Shown here: piece by piece, positions 45,647 through 55,338 of the stretch
Layout of the letters: the number at the start of each line of letters is the position of its first letter
How positions within the stretch are numbered: position 1 is the stretch's first letter
From: an uncultured Gammaproteobacteria bacterium
Lineage (GTDB): Bacteria > Pseudomonadota > Gammaproteobacteria > Arenicellales > Poriferihabitantaceae
Length of the DNA: 64,000 bases
NCBI GenBank assembly: GCA_947259885.1
Contig: CAMYNW010000005.1
Location: 62,001 to 126,000, forward strand
Reading direction: 5' to 3'
The notes under the pieces: generated by a model
The model's database searches: none
Seen by the model: only the letters and a program-made list of their open reading frames with translations
Told to the model about the DNA's origin: nothing
Program-made: the position numbers and the translations under genes

Positions 45647-45709
45647 GAGTGAGATGTACTAACCCCTTTAACTCTGGAATAGACGCGAGACCGAAAGGCG
45701 TCTGTACGG

Positions 45710-48700
45710 CTAACTTTTTCTAGCTCGGATTAATTTACCGCCAAGGGCGTGCAGATCATCCGTTGCTGCCAGCAGACAGGGAATGAGTATCAGCGTGATC
45801 GGTGTGGCAAAAAGTATTCCATAGCCCATGGCAAGTGCCATTGGTGCCGAGAATGGGTCCGAACCGCCCAGTCCATAGGCCATCGGTAACAGTCCAGCGA
45901 CGGTTGTGATGGAAGTCAATACGATCGGCCGCAGTCTCGTTTTAGCGGCATTGACTATTCGATCGTGTGCGTTTATCTGTGGCTGAGTGGTCTTCAGTCG
46001 ATTAACCAGGTTGACCAGTATCAATGAGTCGTTGACCACGATTCCAGTGAGTCCAACAACACCGAGCATGGCGAGAAATCCAAATGCCTGCTGATGCAAC
46101 GCAAAGGCCAGGATCACGCCAACCAGACCAAATGGAATTGCGATCATGACCATCACAGGTTGGGTCAGAGAATCAAACAGAAGTAGCAGCAACAGGTATA
46201 TGCCTACGGCAGCGGCAATAAATGCGATCGCTAAGCTGCCCATTGATTCTGCAGATTCTTCAGCCTCTCCACCAACCACCAGGCGCATACCGGGCCAGTC
46301 TCGATCAAGGTCAATACCTTCGAGCACCGCGTCAGTGGCGACGAGAGGTGTGACCACATCTTTGGTGACGTCCGCGGTGATAGTGATCGCACGCTCATTA
46401 TCAAAGTGGTACACGTTGGATGGTCCGGCACTACTATTGAATTCAGCCACTTCCTCAAGGCGGATAAAATCACCACGCGCATTGGGGATGACCAGATCAG
46501 TCAGGGTGTCCAGCGAACTCCGTGCGGTTTCCTCGAATAAAACCCGAAAATTCACATCTTCATCCCCATAGCGCACCGACGTTACCACTTCGCCATCAAA
46601 CGCGAGCCGCACATTGCGCGCGATATCGGATACCGTCAGCGCCGCGTCAGCGAGACGAATGTAGTCGATATCAATATTGATCTGTTCTTTGCCTTTTTTA
46701 TCGTCCCGGTCGATATCCTTGACGCCATCGATCGCTTCGAGTCGCTTAAGCGCCAGATCAGCGAGATCTGCACGCTGCTGATCGTCACTACCCACCACGC
46801 GAATCGTAATGGGGCGCCCGACGGGTGGTCCGCCGCTGTCGATGACGAAGCTGAGACGCGAGATGTCGTCAACTTTACTGCCGCGTTCACGCAGGTCTTC
46901 AACGATTGTATCCGCGTCGCGGTCGCGGGTCGCAAACGGGGTTAGAAACACGCCGAGGTATGCCCAGTGCTCGTTCTCTCCCGGGAAAAAATCCCCCAGT
47001 CCGCCGATGCGAGTTACGTAGGATTCGACTTCACCCCGGGGAAGTGCCTCCACCAGCGCTTCAATCTCGCGCATGGTGTCGGACGTGTGATCCAGCGAGG
47101 AACCGGTAGGCAGCTCCGCGAGTACATAGAACTTGTCCGCCGACTGGGTGGGAAACAGCACAAAATCCATATATCGCCCGGCGTACCAGAAGGCTGAGAC
47201 CAGGGCCAACACCGCGGCGGCAATCACCGCATAACGCCACCTGAGCAGGCTCTCCAGCAATCCACCAAACCAAAGCTTGATCTTCTCGAAATCGAACCGT
47301 TTGGGTTGATGGACCAAACCTGTGTTGTTTTGTTTGACCCCCCAGATCAGGTGCGCCGGGAGCGCGATGACCAGTTCGCAAAAAGACACCAGCAATGCCA
47401 GCAACACTACCAGTGGAATCACATAGATAAAATCACCAAGCGTACCGGTCATGAAAAACATCGGTGCAAAGGCAAGGGCGGTGGTGAGCAAGGTGGTCAC
47501 GACTGGCTGAAATACCGTTGACGCCCCTTCCACGGCGGCCTCCAGCGGTGCCATACCCTGTTCGCGATAACGCCAGATGTTCTCCGCGACCACGATACCG
47601 TCATCGACAATGATGCCGATCACCAGAATCATTGCACCCAGCGCTATGGAATCCAGGTAGGCGCCAAACATCGGTAATAAAAAGATGGTGCCGAGTAATG
47701 CGACCGGAATTCCCATTGCCACCCAGATTGCGGAACGCAGATCGAGAAATAAAGCCAGGGTTACCAACACCAGGATCAGACCCAGGGCGCCATTCGACAT
47801 CACCACCTGCAGCCGGTTGTTCACATTCTGCGAAACATCATTGGAATATTCGATACGCACGTTGTCCGGCAGCCGGTGCTGGTTTTCATCGACGAACGTC
47901 TTGATCCGTTCCACGGTACGAATAATGTCGGCGGTTTCTTTTTTGTAGACTAGGAAGGAAATCGCAGATTCGCCATTCATGCGAGAGCGAATTTTTTCCG
48001 TCTCGAACGCATCCTTGACGATGGCGAGATCGCCGACGCGAACCTGGGTGCCCTCGTCGGTGACATCAACGATTACATCATTAACTTCGAGTGGCGTTTC
48101 GAACTGCGCCAGCGTAACGATATTTTTCTCGCTGGTATAAGACTCAAACGAGCCGCCGCTGGCGCGGATATTGCGATTGGCGATGGCGCTGACAACCTTG
48201 GCACCCGGAACCTGCCACTTCTCCATCGCGTCCTGCAGCATTTCAACATGTATTTCCCTGTCGAGATAACCATAGCGCCTGAGCCGCGCGACACCCGGCA
48301 GTTCTTCGAGCGCTTTTTCTGCGCGGCGCGCGTAGTCACGCAGTTCAGCGTAAGGAACATCACCGCTTAGGCCCACTTCAATGATTGGAATGCCCGTGGC
48401 GGTGGTGATTTCCCGCACCTGGGGCTGCTCGTCGACCTCCGGTGGCAATTCCGCAGTTCGAGAGACCGCGTCCCGGACATCGGTTTTCACCTTGTCCAGG
48501 TCGTTGGTGTCGAGATCGATCTTGACGTCGATCACCGAGATGTTTTCCATTGAGAAAGAGGTCACCCGTTTAAGCCCGTCAACCTCCTTGAGTTCTTCCT
48601 CAATTTTATTGGTGACATTGAGTTCGACGTCCTGGGGTGACGCGCCAGGGTAGCGTGTGGTGATCACCATTTCCGCGAGGTCCACACTCGGAAAATTATC

Positions 48701-48805
48701 GCGCTGAATATGCAGCAGGGTGCTTAAGCCCAGCAACACCATCATCAGGGTGAACACATTTGCAAGGGTGTGGCGCCGGGCAAAATAACTGATGAGCGCC
48801 TGCAT
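45710..48805 (-). CDS. RND efflux pump (HAE1/AcrB family)
   Basis: A 1031-residue inner-membrane transporter. Twelve membrane segments are implied, with two large periplasmic loops. Proton-relay aspartates are in GIIVDDGIVVAENIWR (helix 4), and the second half has GLTGIVVNDSLILVNL. The N-terminal helix is followed by YPGASPQDVELNVT, typical of the family. It exports small molecules with the adjacent adaptor, but there is no outer-membrane TolC gene here. It starts 26 bases after the adaptor stop. Confidence 0.94.
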   Translation of the reverse strand: MQALISYFARRHTLANVFTLMMVLLGLSTLLHIQRDNFPSVDLAEMVITTRYPGASPQDVELNVTNKIEEELKEVDGLKRVTSFSMENISVIDVKIDLDTNDLDKVKTDVRDAVSRTAELPPEVDEQPQVREITTATGIPIIEVGLSGDVPYAELRDYARRAEKALEELPGVARLRRYGYLDREIHVEMLQDAMEKWQVPGAKVVSAIANRNIRASGGSFESYTSEKNIVTLAQFETPLEVNDVIVDVTDEGTQVRVGDLAIVKDAFETEKIRSRMNGESAISFLVYKKETADIIRTVERIKTFVDENQHRLPDNVRIEYSNDVSQNVNNRLQVVMSNGALGLILVLVTLALFLDLRSAIWVAMGIPVALLGTIFLLPMFGAYLDSIALGAMILVIGIIVDDGIVVAENIWRYREQGMAPLEAAVEGASTVFQPVVTTLLTTALAFAPMFFMTGTLGDFIYVIPLVVLLALLVSFCELVIALPAHLIWGVKQNNTGLVHQPKRFDFEKIKLWFGGLLESLLRWRYAVIAAAVLALVSAFWYAGRYMDFVLFPTQSADKFYVLAELPTGSSLDHTSDTMREIEALVEALPRGEVESYVTRIGGLGDFFPGENEHWAYLGVFLTPFATRDRDADTIVEDLRERGSKVDDISRLSFVIDSGGPPVGRPITIRVVGSDDQQRADLADLALKRLEAIDGVKDIDRDDKKGKEQINIDIDYIRLADAALTVSDIARNVRLAFDGEVVTSVRYGDEDVNFRVLFEETARSSLDTLTDLVIPNARGDFIRLEEVAEFNSSAGPSNVYHFDNERAITITADVTKDVVTPLVATDAVLEGIDLDRDWPGMRLVVGGEAEESAESMGSLAIAFIAAAVGIYLLLLLLFDSLTQPVMVMIAIPFGLVGVILAFALHQQAFGFLAMLGVVGLTGIVVNDSLILVNLVNRLKTTQPQINAHDRIVNAAKTRLRPIVLTSITTVAGLLPMAYGLGGSDPFSAPMALAMGYGILFATPITLILIPCLLAATDDLHALGGKLIRARKS

Positions 48806-48831
48806 TTTCTGTTACCGGTATGCGGCCTCGG

Positions 48832-49617
48832 TTACTCGAATACCGCCTTGCCGAACATTCCCGGAAACAGTCCGGGACTGTCGGGCAGGCCGAGCTCGAT
48901 GGTGAAGGTGTGACGATCGTCGCCACTGGGAATGATCCGAATGACACTGGCACTGATCGGAGCATCACTCAGCGCAGAGATAGTGATCATCGCCTCGTCG
49001 GCCAATTGAATATGTGCAAGGTCGTCTTCCTTGACTCTTGCACGGAATTTGAGTTTGCTCTGGTCCTGAATGTCGTAGAGCGCCTGTCCGGGCTGTGTGA
49101 CCATGCCTACCTCCGCATACTTCCTGATCACAACCGCATCGAAGGGTGCTTTGATACGGGTTTCCGCCAGGGTTGAACGAATAGCTTCCCGTTGCGCCTG
49201 GGCCTTTTTTAAATTTGCTTTGGCGACATCCAGACCATAAACCGCTTCATCGATCGCGTCTTGCGAAACCGCATTATTTTGAGTGAGACGTTCAAGACGA
49301 TCTTTAACCCGCTTGCGATGATCCAGTTCTGCCTTTGCCCGATCCTCGTCTGCTTCGGCTGATCTGAGCTGGGCACGAAACTCGGTATCGTCGATCTCGA
49401 CGACGGTCATGTCGCGTGTCACCTCATCGCCCTCGCTGGCGTGGACCTGGTTGATACGACCAACAATACGGGTGGCAAGCGTTACACTTCTATTTGCAAT
49501 CACCTCTCCGGTAACGATTCGCGGTGAGTCCGCACCGTACGCTGGGGCCGTTACTGCAAAAGAGAGAATTGATAAATAGATTTGCAGGATGGACAATTTT
49601 ATTATTTGTTTTACCAT
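48832..49617 (-). CDS. RND membrane-fusion (adaptor) protein, short
   Basis: A 261-residue adaptor. It has a signal-like N-terminus (ILQIYLSILSFAVTAPAYG), a barrel-sandwich part (GRINQVHASEGDEVTRDMTV), an alpha-hairpin (RSAEADEDRAKAELDHRKR, VAKANLKKAQAQRE) and a beta-barrel. It ends abruptly at GLFPGMFGKAVFE. Relatives continue about 80-100 residues into a membrane-proximal domain (PGMFGRV... then VPxxAV). That last domain is missing. The protein may be truncated by mutation or belong to a short subtype. Confidence 0.85.
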   Translation of the reverse strand: MVKQIIKLSILQIYLSILSFAVTAPAYGADSPRIVTGEVIANRSVTLATRIVGRINQVHASEGDEVTRDMTVVEIDDTEFRAQLRSAEADEDRAKAELDHRKRVKDRLERLTQNNAVSQDAIDEAVYGLDVAKANLKKAQAQREAIRSTLAETRIKAPFDAVVIRKYAEVGMVTQPGQALYDIQDQSKLKFRARVKEDDLAHIQLADEAMITISALSDAPISASVIRIIPSGDDRHTFTIELGLPDSPGLFPGMFGKAVFE

Positions 49618-49964
49618 TCTACTTCTCCATCAAAAAGATCCTCATGGCAGATCGCACTTGTGCCGGTAGTCACTGAATCGTCGGCACAACATCAGAATAA
49701 GTACGTATATCACCCAAAAACTGGACTCGTCGAATTTAGCAGTCCGCTGGCATCGTTGGGCATGAGCGTGTCATAAAATTATAGGGGATACGTTGATTGG
49801 TTTAAACCAGAAAAGATCAAAGTTTGGAATCAGAGTATAAATTAACCGTTATCGATGTAATCCGATATGTTAAAAAGTTTCTAGTCTGATCACAAAATAT
49901 GTGCATAAGCGGTATTGTTACTTCCTAAAATAGCGACAGGTACACTGACACCGACGCAATCAAT
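49618..49964. other. Spacer between adaptor and PhyH-like gene
   Basis: 347 bases with no credible gene. It contains repeat copy 6 (49813-49870) and should hold the divergent promoters. A 64-codon frame across 49582-49776 lacks an RBS. Confidence 0.5.
49813..49870 (+). repeat. Dispersed intergenic repeat, copy 6 (degenerate)
   Basis: AGATCAAAGTTTGGAATCAG then AGTATAAATTAA resembles the right end of copy 2, and GTTATCGATGTAATCCGATA recalls the middle hairpin GGATGTAATCC. This copy is rearranged and the least certain. Confidence 0.5.
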
Positions 49965-50867
49965 ATGAAATACCACAACCCTAACGATATTGCCCGTTTA
50001 AAGCAGGAAATGGACCAAAACGGATTTTGTATCGTCGAAAATCTGATTGGCGCTGAGACCATGACCGAAGTCCGTCGACGCATTGAGAGCCAGGCCAAAG
50101 CGGAGCTGGAACAGGGCGTGACCGCAATGGATCAGGTCCAGTCAGAAAATGACAAGAACCAATGGGTGTATTTGTTGATTAACAAAGGTCCCGTATTCCA
50201 GAAATTGTTGGAAGTGCCCACGGTACATGAAATTGTTGAACATGTGCTGGGCCCACATTATTTATTATCTGATTTTGCGGCAACAATCACGCATCCTGGT
50301 AATAAACAGATGGGACTGCATAAAGACCAGTGGTGGCTGCCGGAGCCGCGGATGCCGGGTGAGCCTCACCATCGCTGCGGTGATATCGATCGAGAAAACG
50401 TGAGTAAAGGATCACCCGAGCCGTCGACGTTGTCGATCAATCCACCGGTGGTCTGTAACGTGCTTTGGATGGTCAGCGATTTTAAGGTGGAAAATGGTGG
50501 AACCCGCATTGTGCCACGCAGCCACTTAAGCGGCACCAACCCCGAGCCCTATGGAGACTATGAAACTGTGAATGCCACAGGCAAGGCAGGAAGTGCGGTA
50601 ATTTTTGAAGGACGAACCTGGCATTCAGCGGATGTAAATACCAGTGGCGCGCCGAGATACGGCATTACCACCTACTATGGCGCACCACAGTTCAGGCAGA
50701 TGTTAAATTTCACGTACGCTACGCGCCCCGAAGTGCTGGAAAACATTAGTGCAAGAACGGAGTACTTACTGGGATTCAAGCCTTGGGGTGGATATGGGGC
50801 TACGGGTGATCAATCCGCGGAAAGAATTATTAAAGCAGAAGACCAGTCTGGGGTGTTAGGGGAATAA
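49965..50867 (+). CDS. Phytanoyl-CoA dioxygenase-like (PhyH) Fe(II)/2OG oxygenase
   Basis: A 300-residue oxygenase of the PhyH family. The facial triad is H119-x-D121 in GLHKDQWW and H220 in RTWHSADV. A 2OG-binding Arg is probably R231 in APRYGITT. N-terminal ENGFCIVENLI-type sequence (QNGFCIVENLIG) is typical. Substrates in this family range from lipids to natural-product intermediates and ectoine. There is no ectoine operon here. It converges with a second Fe/2OG oxygenase gene 36 bases away. Confidence 0.87.
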   Translation: MKYHNPNDIARLKQEMDQNGFCIVENLIGAETMTEVRRRIESQAKAELEQGVTAMDQVQSENDKNQWVYLLINKGPVFQKLLEVPTVHEIVEHVLGPHYLLSDFAATITHPGNKQMGLHKDQWWLPEPRMPGEPHHRCGDIDRENVSKGSPEPSTLSINPPVVCNVLWMVSDFKVENGGTRIVPRSHLSGTNPEPYGDYETVNATGKAGSAVIFEGRTWHSADVNTSGAPRYGITTYYGAPQFRQMLNFTYATRPEVLENISARTEYLLGFKPWGGYGATGDQSAERIIKAEDQSGVLGE

Positions 50868-50903
50868 GGGAAATATAGAACCAGCTTACTCGATCTGCGT
50901 CAT

Positions 50904-51788
50904 TCAAAGATGTTTTGGCAGTCCAAGCGGGCACATTCGATAGAGCAACCGACGATCATGTTCGCCTGTGGCGGCACAGATGGGCTGGGCGTAATGCATG
51001 GTCGATGAATTGTCCCACATCACCAGGTCACCCGGCTGATACTTGTGTTGGTAACAGAACCGCGTATCGGTTGCGAAAAGTTTTAGCTTTCGCATCAGTG
51101 TGCTCGCGCTATCGAAATCCATGCCTGGAATATTGAACCCCGACCCCGCTGGTGCATACAGGGCTTTTCGATTTGTCACTGAATGCGTTCGTACAAGGGG
51201 GCGCTCTACCGGGTCGGGTAAATTAAGCTTGGTTTGATCAGTCGTGGGCGTTAGTTCGTGCTCCCAGTCTTCTCTTCCGCCGAGAATCGGCATTGCCCCG
51301 GCATAACAGTGTTCGACGACCAATTCCGATATTTCAGATTGGGTTTTCGCATCAAGTGCCTCATAGGCGGCTTCCATATCCGCAAACACGGTCAAACCCA
51401 GACCGACCGGTGTGTAAATACTGTAAAGCATGGTAGTGGCATTGGGATCTGGCTCCGCTGCGCAATCGGTATGCCAGAATGCTGCGCCGTTTCGATAGCC
51501 ATCGTCTTTGAACAACTCGCCATAGTTGCCTACCACGTTCATGTCGAGAAAGCCGGGAACATGCATCTCGCTAAAGCTGTCGACTCGTAAACTGTCCGAC
51601 CAGCTGCGCCCAAATCTAGCGTATTGTTCTGTTGTCAGGTCTTGGTCACGTAACACCAACACCTTGTGTTCCATCAGCGCGTGAGACAGGTCGTGGAGGG
51701 TTTGGTCTGATGGCGGGTGAGATAAATCGATTCCGTCAATTTCCGCTACGAAGGTTTGAGCAAGCTTTTTCACTAAAGTGTCGTCCAT
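50904..51788 (-). CDS. TauD/TfdA-family Fe(II)/2OG dioxygenase
   Basis: A 294-residue oxygenase. The triad is H106-x-D108 in AFWHTDCA and H265 in STMHYAQP, with the 2OG Arg in HDRRLLYRM (about R280 or R284). The early part (HALMEHKVLVLRDQDLTTEQYARFGR) is TauD-like. Such enzymes release sulfite from taurine or hydroxylate amino acids and herbicides. No sulfonate transporter is adjacent, so the substrate is unknown. Confidence 0.9.
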   Translation of the reverse strand: MDDTLVKKLAQTFVAEIDGIDLSHPPSDQTLHDLSHALMEHKVLVLRDQDLTTEQYARFGRSWSDSLRVDSFSEMHVPGFLDMNVVGNYGELFKDDGYRNGAAFWHTDCAAEPDPNATTMLYSIYTPVGLGLTVFADMEAAYEALDAKTQSEISELVVEHCYAGAMPILGGREDWEHELTPTTDQTKLNLPDPVERPLVRTHSVTNRKALYAPAGSGFNIPGMDFDSASTLMRKLKLFATDTRFCYQHKYQPGDLVMWDNSSTMHYAQPICAATGEHDRRLLYRMCPLGLPKHL

Positions 51789-51923
51789 AACGCTTTCAAA
51801 TTTGTATTGCCTTGGATTATACCTTTTACATTCTGATTGTTTTCCAATTGCAGTTTACTCCGTTTTCCCCCGTCACCTTTTCGCATGTGCCACATCATGT
51901 CGTTCAGCGAGCCCGCCAATATT

Positions 51924-52598
51924 TCAGGTTTTAATCAGTTGCTGCAGCAGCGATCTATGCCAGATATATTTGACGAGCCTCTTACACCAGCGTTCATAAC
52001 CGATTAGTAGCGTGTGTAGCCAGCAAGGCCAGCGGCTGATATCACGGACAAAAATTCCGGTCTGGTCCAGTGGGAGCATGTCTTCGAGTACATCAGTCTT
52101 TGCCAGGGCATCGATGTGTTCCTGGGGGATACCGGGCATTTGCCGATAAGCGTCGAGTAAATAATCGAGGTATTCCCGTGTTGGCTTAAGGCCGGCAATC
52201 ACCCGAGTCGCGCGATAGAAAAAAAACTCGAACTGCTTGGTCTGCTGATAGATCTTGTCATGTGCCCTTAGAAACGGTACCCCTTCAAAATAATCCATAC
52301 GTACCGCATCTCGGGCCAGTATTTGATATATGCGCCCATAGACGATTTCGCCATCGACGGAATCAGGCGAGGCGTAACCATGATTGCGGTAAAAGCCAGG
52401 CTGAGTAAAGCGTAATATGGCGTTTTCGAGCTGGTAATCGAACGCGTCGAATACCTTGAATCGGCGCTGGGCCAGCACATCAGGGGATAAATTGGCACCA
52501 AAGGCAAAATAAAATACTTTGTTACCGGGTCGCGGCGATAACGCCCGCAGCAGGTGCGCCCATTCGCTGCCTAATTTCCACAACAATACTCGCAACAT
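51924..52598 (-). CDS. Gamma-glutamylcyclotransferase-like protein
   Basis: A 224-residue protein with the GGCT/AIG2 fold: YFAFGANLSPDVLAQRR carries the YGSNL-type substrate loop, and VRMDYFEGVPFLRAHDKI carries the D/E-rich catalytic region, where the usual glutamate is in FEGVP. GGCT enzymes release 5-oxoproline from gamma-glutamyl compounds. The C-terminal ~50 residues (RWPCWLHTLLIGYERWCKRLVKYIWHR, shown in parts) are basic and aromatic and are extra to the family, possibly membrane-associating. Confidence 0.8.
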   Translation of the reverse strand: MLRVLLWKLGSEWAHLLRALSPRPGNKVFYFAFGANLSPDVLAQRRFKVFDAFDYQLENAILRFTQPGFYRNHGYASPDSVDGEIVYGRIYQILARDAVRMDYFEGVPFLRAHDKIYQQTKQFEFFFYRATRVIAGLKPTREYLDYLLDAYRQMPGIPQEHIDALAKTDVLEDMLPLDQTGIFVRDISRWPCWLHTLLIGYERWCKRLVKYIWHRSLLQQLIKT

Positions 52599-52753
52599 GG
52601 ATCAAGCTAGCAGATTAAAAGATTTTTTTGCACGGGACACGCGGTTGATGACCAGTTGAGCATGATGCGGTCCGGGATAAAGTGTACGCGTGGTGATGGG
52701 TTTAAATGACTGCCGTTTGCTTTGATGCTCATTAGATGGCGTAAATCTGTAGA

Positions 52754-53662
52754 TTATTGTCTAGGCTGCGGTAAATTATATAATCGCCGCGCATTTTCAA
52801 ATGCTACTTTTAGTTGCACCTGCAGCGGCAGATCGGCGATCCAGCTGCGGTGATAATCGATCAACTGTTCAAAATAATCCCAGCCATCATCGGCCTGGTC
52901 CCAGGTTTGCGTGCGCGTCACTTTCCACACCGGGTCGGTACCGGTGATGAACCGGTCTGGGTACTCGAGCACTAGCGCACGCCAGGAATCAAGGAGACGA
53001 TGGGTGACATCGGTCAAGCCGTCGAATCGCCACGGGTCCCGCGCTGAGAATTCAATGGTTACGTTGTTACAGGCGCTAATGATGGTACGAATGTGTCGCG
53101 CCGCAAGGTTACCGCCGGCGTGCGCGAAAATTAAGTTGAGCTGTGGGTACCTTCGGCAAATATCCAGAAAGGCCTGCTCGTTGCCCGAGTCGACATGGAT
53201 TAACACCGGCACCTCGTATTTAACTGCGAGATGCATCAACTGCTGAAAGATACGGTTATCCGGCCGCGGCCTGAAACCCGACATGAAATGTACTTCGCCG
53301 ATACCGTGATACAAACGCTGACGCAAGCCCGCTTCGGCCAGCTCCACCGTGCGCTGATCAAGATACCAGTCCTGTCGCCCCAGTTCATGGGTATAGGGAG
53401 AAAAAATCGGCACGATCAAATCATCGCCTGCCTGTTTCAGTTCGAGCGCAAGCGTCGATGGCGTGCTCGACACGACGGCAAAGTCGACCCCAGCCTGCCG
53501 TAACTTGTTCACCACTGTTGACGCATCAATGATTTCTTTCTGATCCCAGTTGAAATGGATGTGGGTGTCGGCAAAAGGCATCTGCGCCTGTGCGCGCTCG
53601 AGGCTGAATAGCAGTACGATAATGATAGAAATACTGGCTCGGAATTTCGATAGCGAAGACAT
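52754..53662 (-). CDS. Periplasmic amidohydrolase (TIM-barrel)
   Basis: A 302-residue exported protein with a signal peptide ending ERAQA. The barrel carries metal residues in FADTHIHFNW, VLIHVDSGNE, IFAHAGGNLA and ITGTDPVWKV, the amidohydrolase-2 pattern. PTE-like or ACMSD-like activity cannot be separated. The substrate is unknown. It lies 155 bases upstream of the GGCT-like gene on the same strand. Confidence 0.86.
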   Translation of the reverse strand: MSSLSKFRASISIIIVLLFSLERAQAQMPFADTHIHFNWDQKEIIDASTVVNKLRQAGVDFAVVSSTPSTLALELKQAGDDLIVPIFSPYTHELGRQDWYLDQRTVELAEAGLRQRLYHGIGEVHFMSGFRPRPDNRIFQQLMHLAVKYEVPVLIHVDSGNEQAFLDICRRYPQLNLIFAHAGGNLAARHIRTIISACNNVTIEFSARDPWRFDGLTDVTHRLLDSWRALVLEYPDRFITGTDPVWKVTRTQTWDQADDGWDYFEQLIDYHRSWIADLPLQVQLKVAFENARRLYNLPQPRQ

Positions 53663-53823
53663 ACCTGAAAAGGCGACAGAAGGACTATAAATTAGGCAGC
53701 TCTTGTCAAAGTTTATCTCAAGGTTGGATTAAGGAAAGGCCTCATCACTAAAGGATGGCGGGGGGTATCGTTTTTCCGTTGCCTTAAACCTTTTGATTTA
53801 AATTAATCTGTCCGGTTTTCTCT

Positions 53824-55338
53824 CTAGAATGAAAAGGGTTGGGTGCGATGCAAATGCCGCCATATGGGTTGTGCGCCGCGGGCACACTCTTGCATTCTGT
53901 CTTCAGCCCAAGCACGAACAAAGGACAGATCCTCTGATTTTACGCTTGCCGGATCAAGTGCTGCGAGAACCTGTACAGCTGTTTTCGCGTCGTTTGCTTG
54001 GCCGAGGTAATCTTGAAACGCTTTTAATTCGAGCAGCAAATCGGACGCGTCTTCGCTCCAGATTTCACTAAAAAATTCTGCGGCATAGCGCAGCTTTTTT
54101 CCGCGTTTACGAATCTCGTGAAGCTGCTCACCGGTAATGCGAGTGAGTGAACGTGTTTCCATTAGGACTTCTTGTTGCGCCCGATGCAATACGCTGTATG
54201 CGAACGGTGCAATAGGTTGGTTCAGGTATCCCGTTTTTGTCCGCTCGAGGGCAGTAATCCATTTTTCAAATTGCAGCAATAACCGCGCATATCGTTTGGT
54301 CTGCATCAACCTCACGGTTTCCTTGGTCGCTATGCGTCGTTCCTTGACGGCAAGTTTTCGCAATGTGGCATACACTGATTCTCCACCGCTTCGCTCCTTT
54401 AACTGTGGCAGAGTTTCACTCATAAATACATGCCAGTCACGCGCAGGCCCGAAGCGCTGCTGGAACCAGCGGAACTCTCCATTAAAAGCTTTTCTCTTGT
54501 CGTAGGGGAGACAGTCCTTAAACGCACGCAATGCGGCACGTATTCGCCTGATCGCGACGCGGGTTTGGTGTACCCCTTTAGGGTGACTCTTTAGTGTCGG
54601 CTTTTCATTCTTATATAAATGATCAAGAGACTCATGGACGATATGGCTGAAAGCTTCCCCTACTGTGAGTGCCTTATCGAGCCCCACCTCGCTGGAAGTC
54701 ACGGGACCCTTTCGGTTTGCGGGGCGCGTCAGTTGAAATCCACGGTCTGCCTTTGTCAGGTGTTCGCGCTGCAGTTCGTATTTTTCAGCTAACTTGAGTG
54801 CAAGATCCTGCAACTCCAGCGGATCGCCCGCGACTAGTTTCATCCGCATCTCGCACAATGCCTCCCGTTTTTTTTCTCGGCGGGTGTTCGCTTCAATATA
54901 GCCATTGTCAAATGTACACTCGATTCGACTCGTTGCCGGTTTAAGCTCAATTATCCTGCGGTCGCAGTGCACTTCGAAATAGGGCTGAAGTTTGATTCCT
55001 CTGCGCCATCTCTTGATCGCATTACCAAATGCAGTGTCTCGAAACAGATCAAGTTTAGGCTCCCCCTCTTTGAATGGAATCGATAGCTGCGTATGGCCTT
55101 GCGTGCTTTCCATCAGGATTGGGGGCACTTTAAGTGTGAGGATGCGTTTATCTTTGGTTTCCGTGAGCCTCAGTATGAAGCCCGCCTTGTAAAGAATATG
55201 ATGCGGTGAGTCGAAATAGGTATTGACCAAATGGACGCGCTCCTTTCGTATCTGCTTCAGATCGCGAGAAAGGGATTCGCGTATTCTGCGCGCGGTTTTT
55301 GTGGAAGACGAGAATCTGATTACAGGCTTACTTGACAT
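53824..55338 (-). CDS. CYTH-CHAD domain protein lacking the ExExK motif
   Basis: A 504-residue protein. The N-terminal ~200 residues are a CYTH-like (triphosphate tunnel) fold: VNTYFDSPHHILYKAGFILRL, LTLKVPP, HCDRRIIELKPAT. The rest is a CHAD helical domain with repeated basic helices (HPKGVHQTRVAIRRIRAALR, HEIRKRGKKLRYAAEF). CHAD domains bind inorganic polyphosphate. The canonical CYTH N-terminal ExExK motif is replaced (MSSKPVIRFSSS), so triphosphatase activity is doubtful. It may be a polyphosphate-binding or granule protein. Confidence 0.88.
   Translation of the reverse strand: MSSKPVIRFSSSTKTARRIRESLSRDLKQIRKERVHLVNTYFDSPHHILYKAGFILRLTETKDKRILTLKVPPILMESTQGHTQLSIPFKEGEPKLDLFRDTAFGNAIKRWRRGIKLQPYFEVHCDRRIIELKPATSRIECTFDNGYIEANTRREKKREALCEMRMKLVAGDPLELQDLALKLAEKYELQREHLTKADRGFQLTRPANRKGPVTSSEVGLDKALTVGEAFSHIVHESLDHLYKNEKPTLKSHPKGVHQTRVAIRRIRAALRAFKDCLPYDKRKAFNGEFRWFQQRFGPARDWHVFMSETLPQLKERSGGESVYATLRKLAVKERRIATKETVRLMQTKRYARLLLQFEKWITALERTKTGYLNQPIAPFAYSVLHRAQQEVLMETRSLTRITGEQLHEIRKRGKKLRYAAEFFSEIWSEDASDLLLELKAFQDYLGQANDAKTAVQVLAALDPASVKSEDLSFVRAWAEDRMQECARGAQPIWRHLHRTQPFSF

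Noticed and set aside
35966..49870. Dispersed repeats as a CRISPR array
   Set aside because: Copies are kilobases apart, of variable length and orientation, and there are no uniform spacers or cas genes.
51778..51999. 73-codon frame between the TauD-like and GGCT-like genes
   Set aside because: Starts inside the TauD-like gene on the other strand, has no RBS and looks random.
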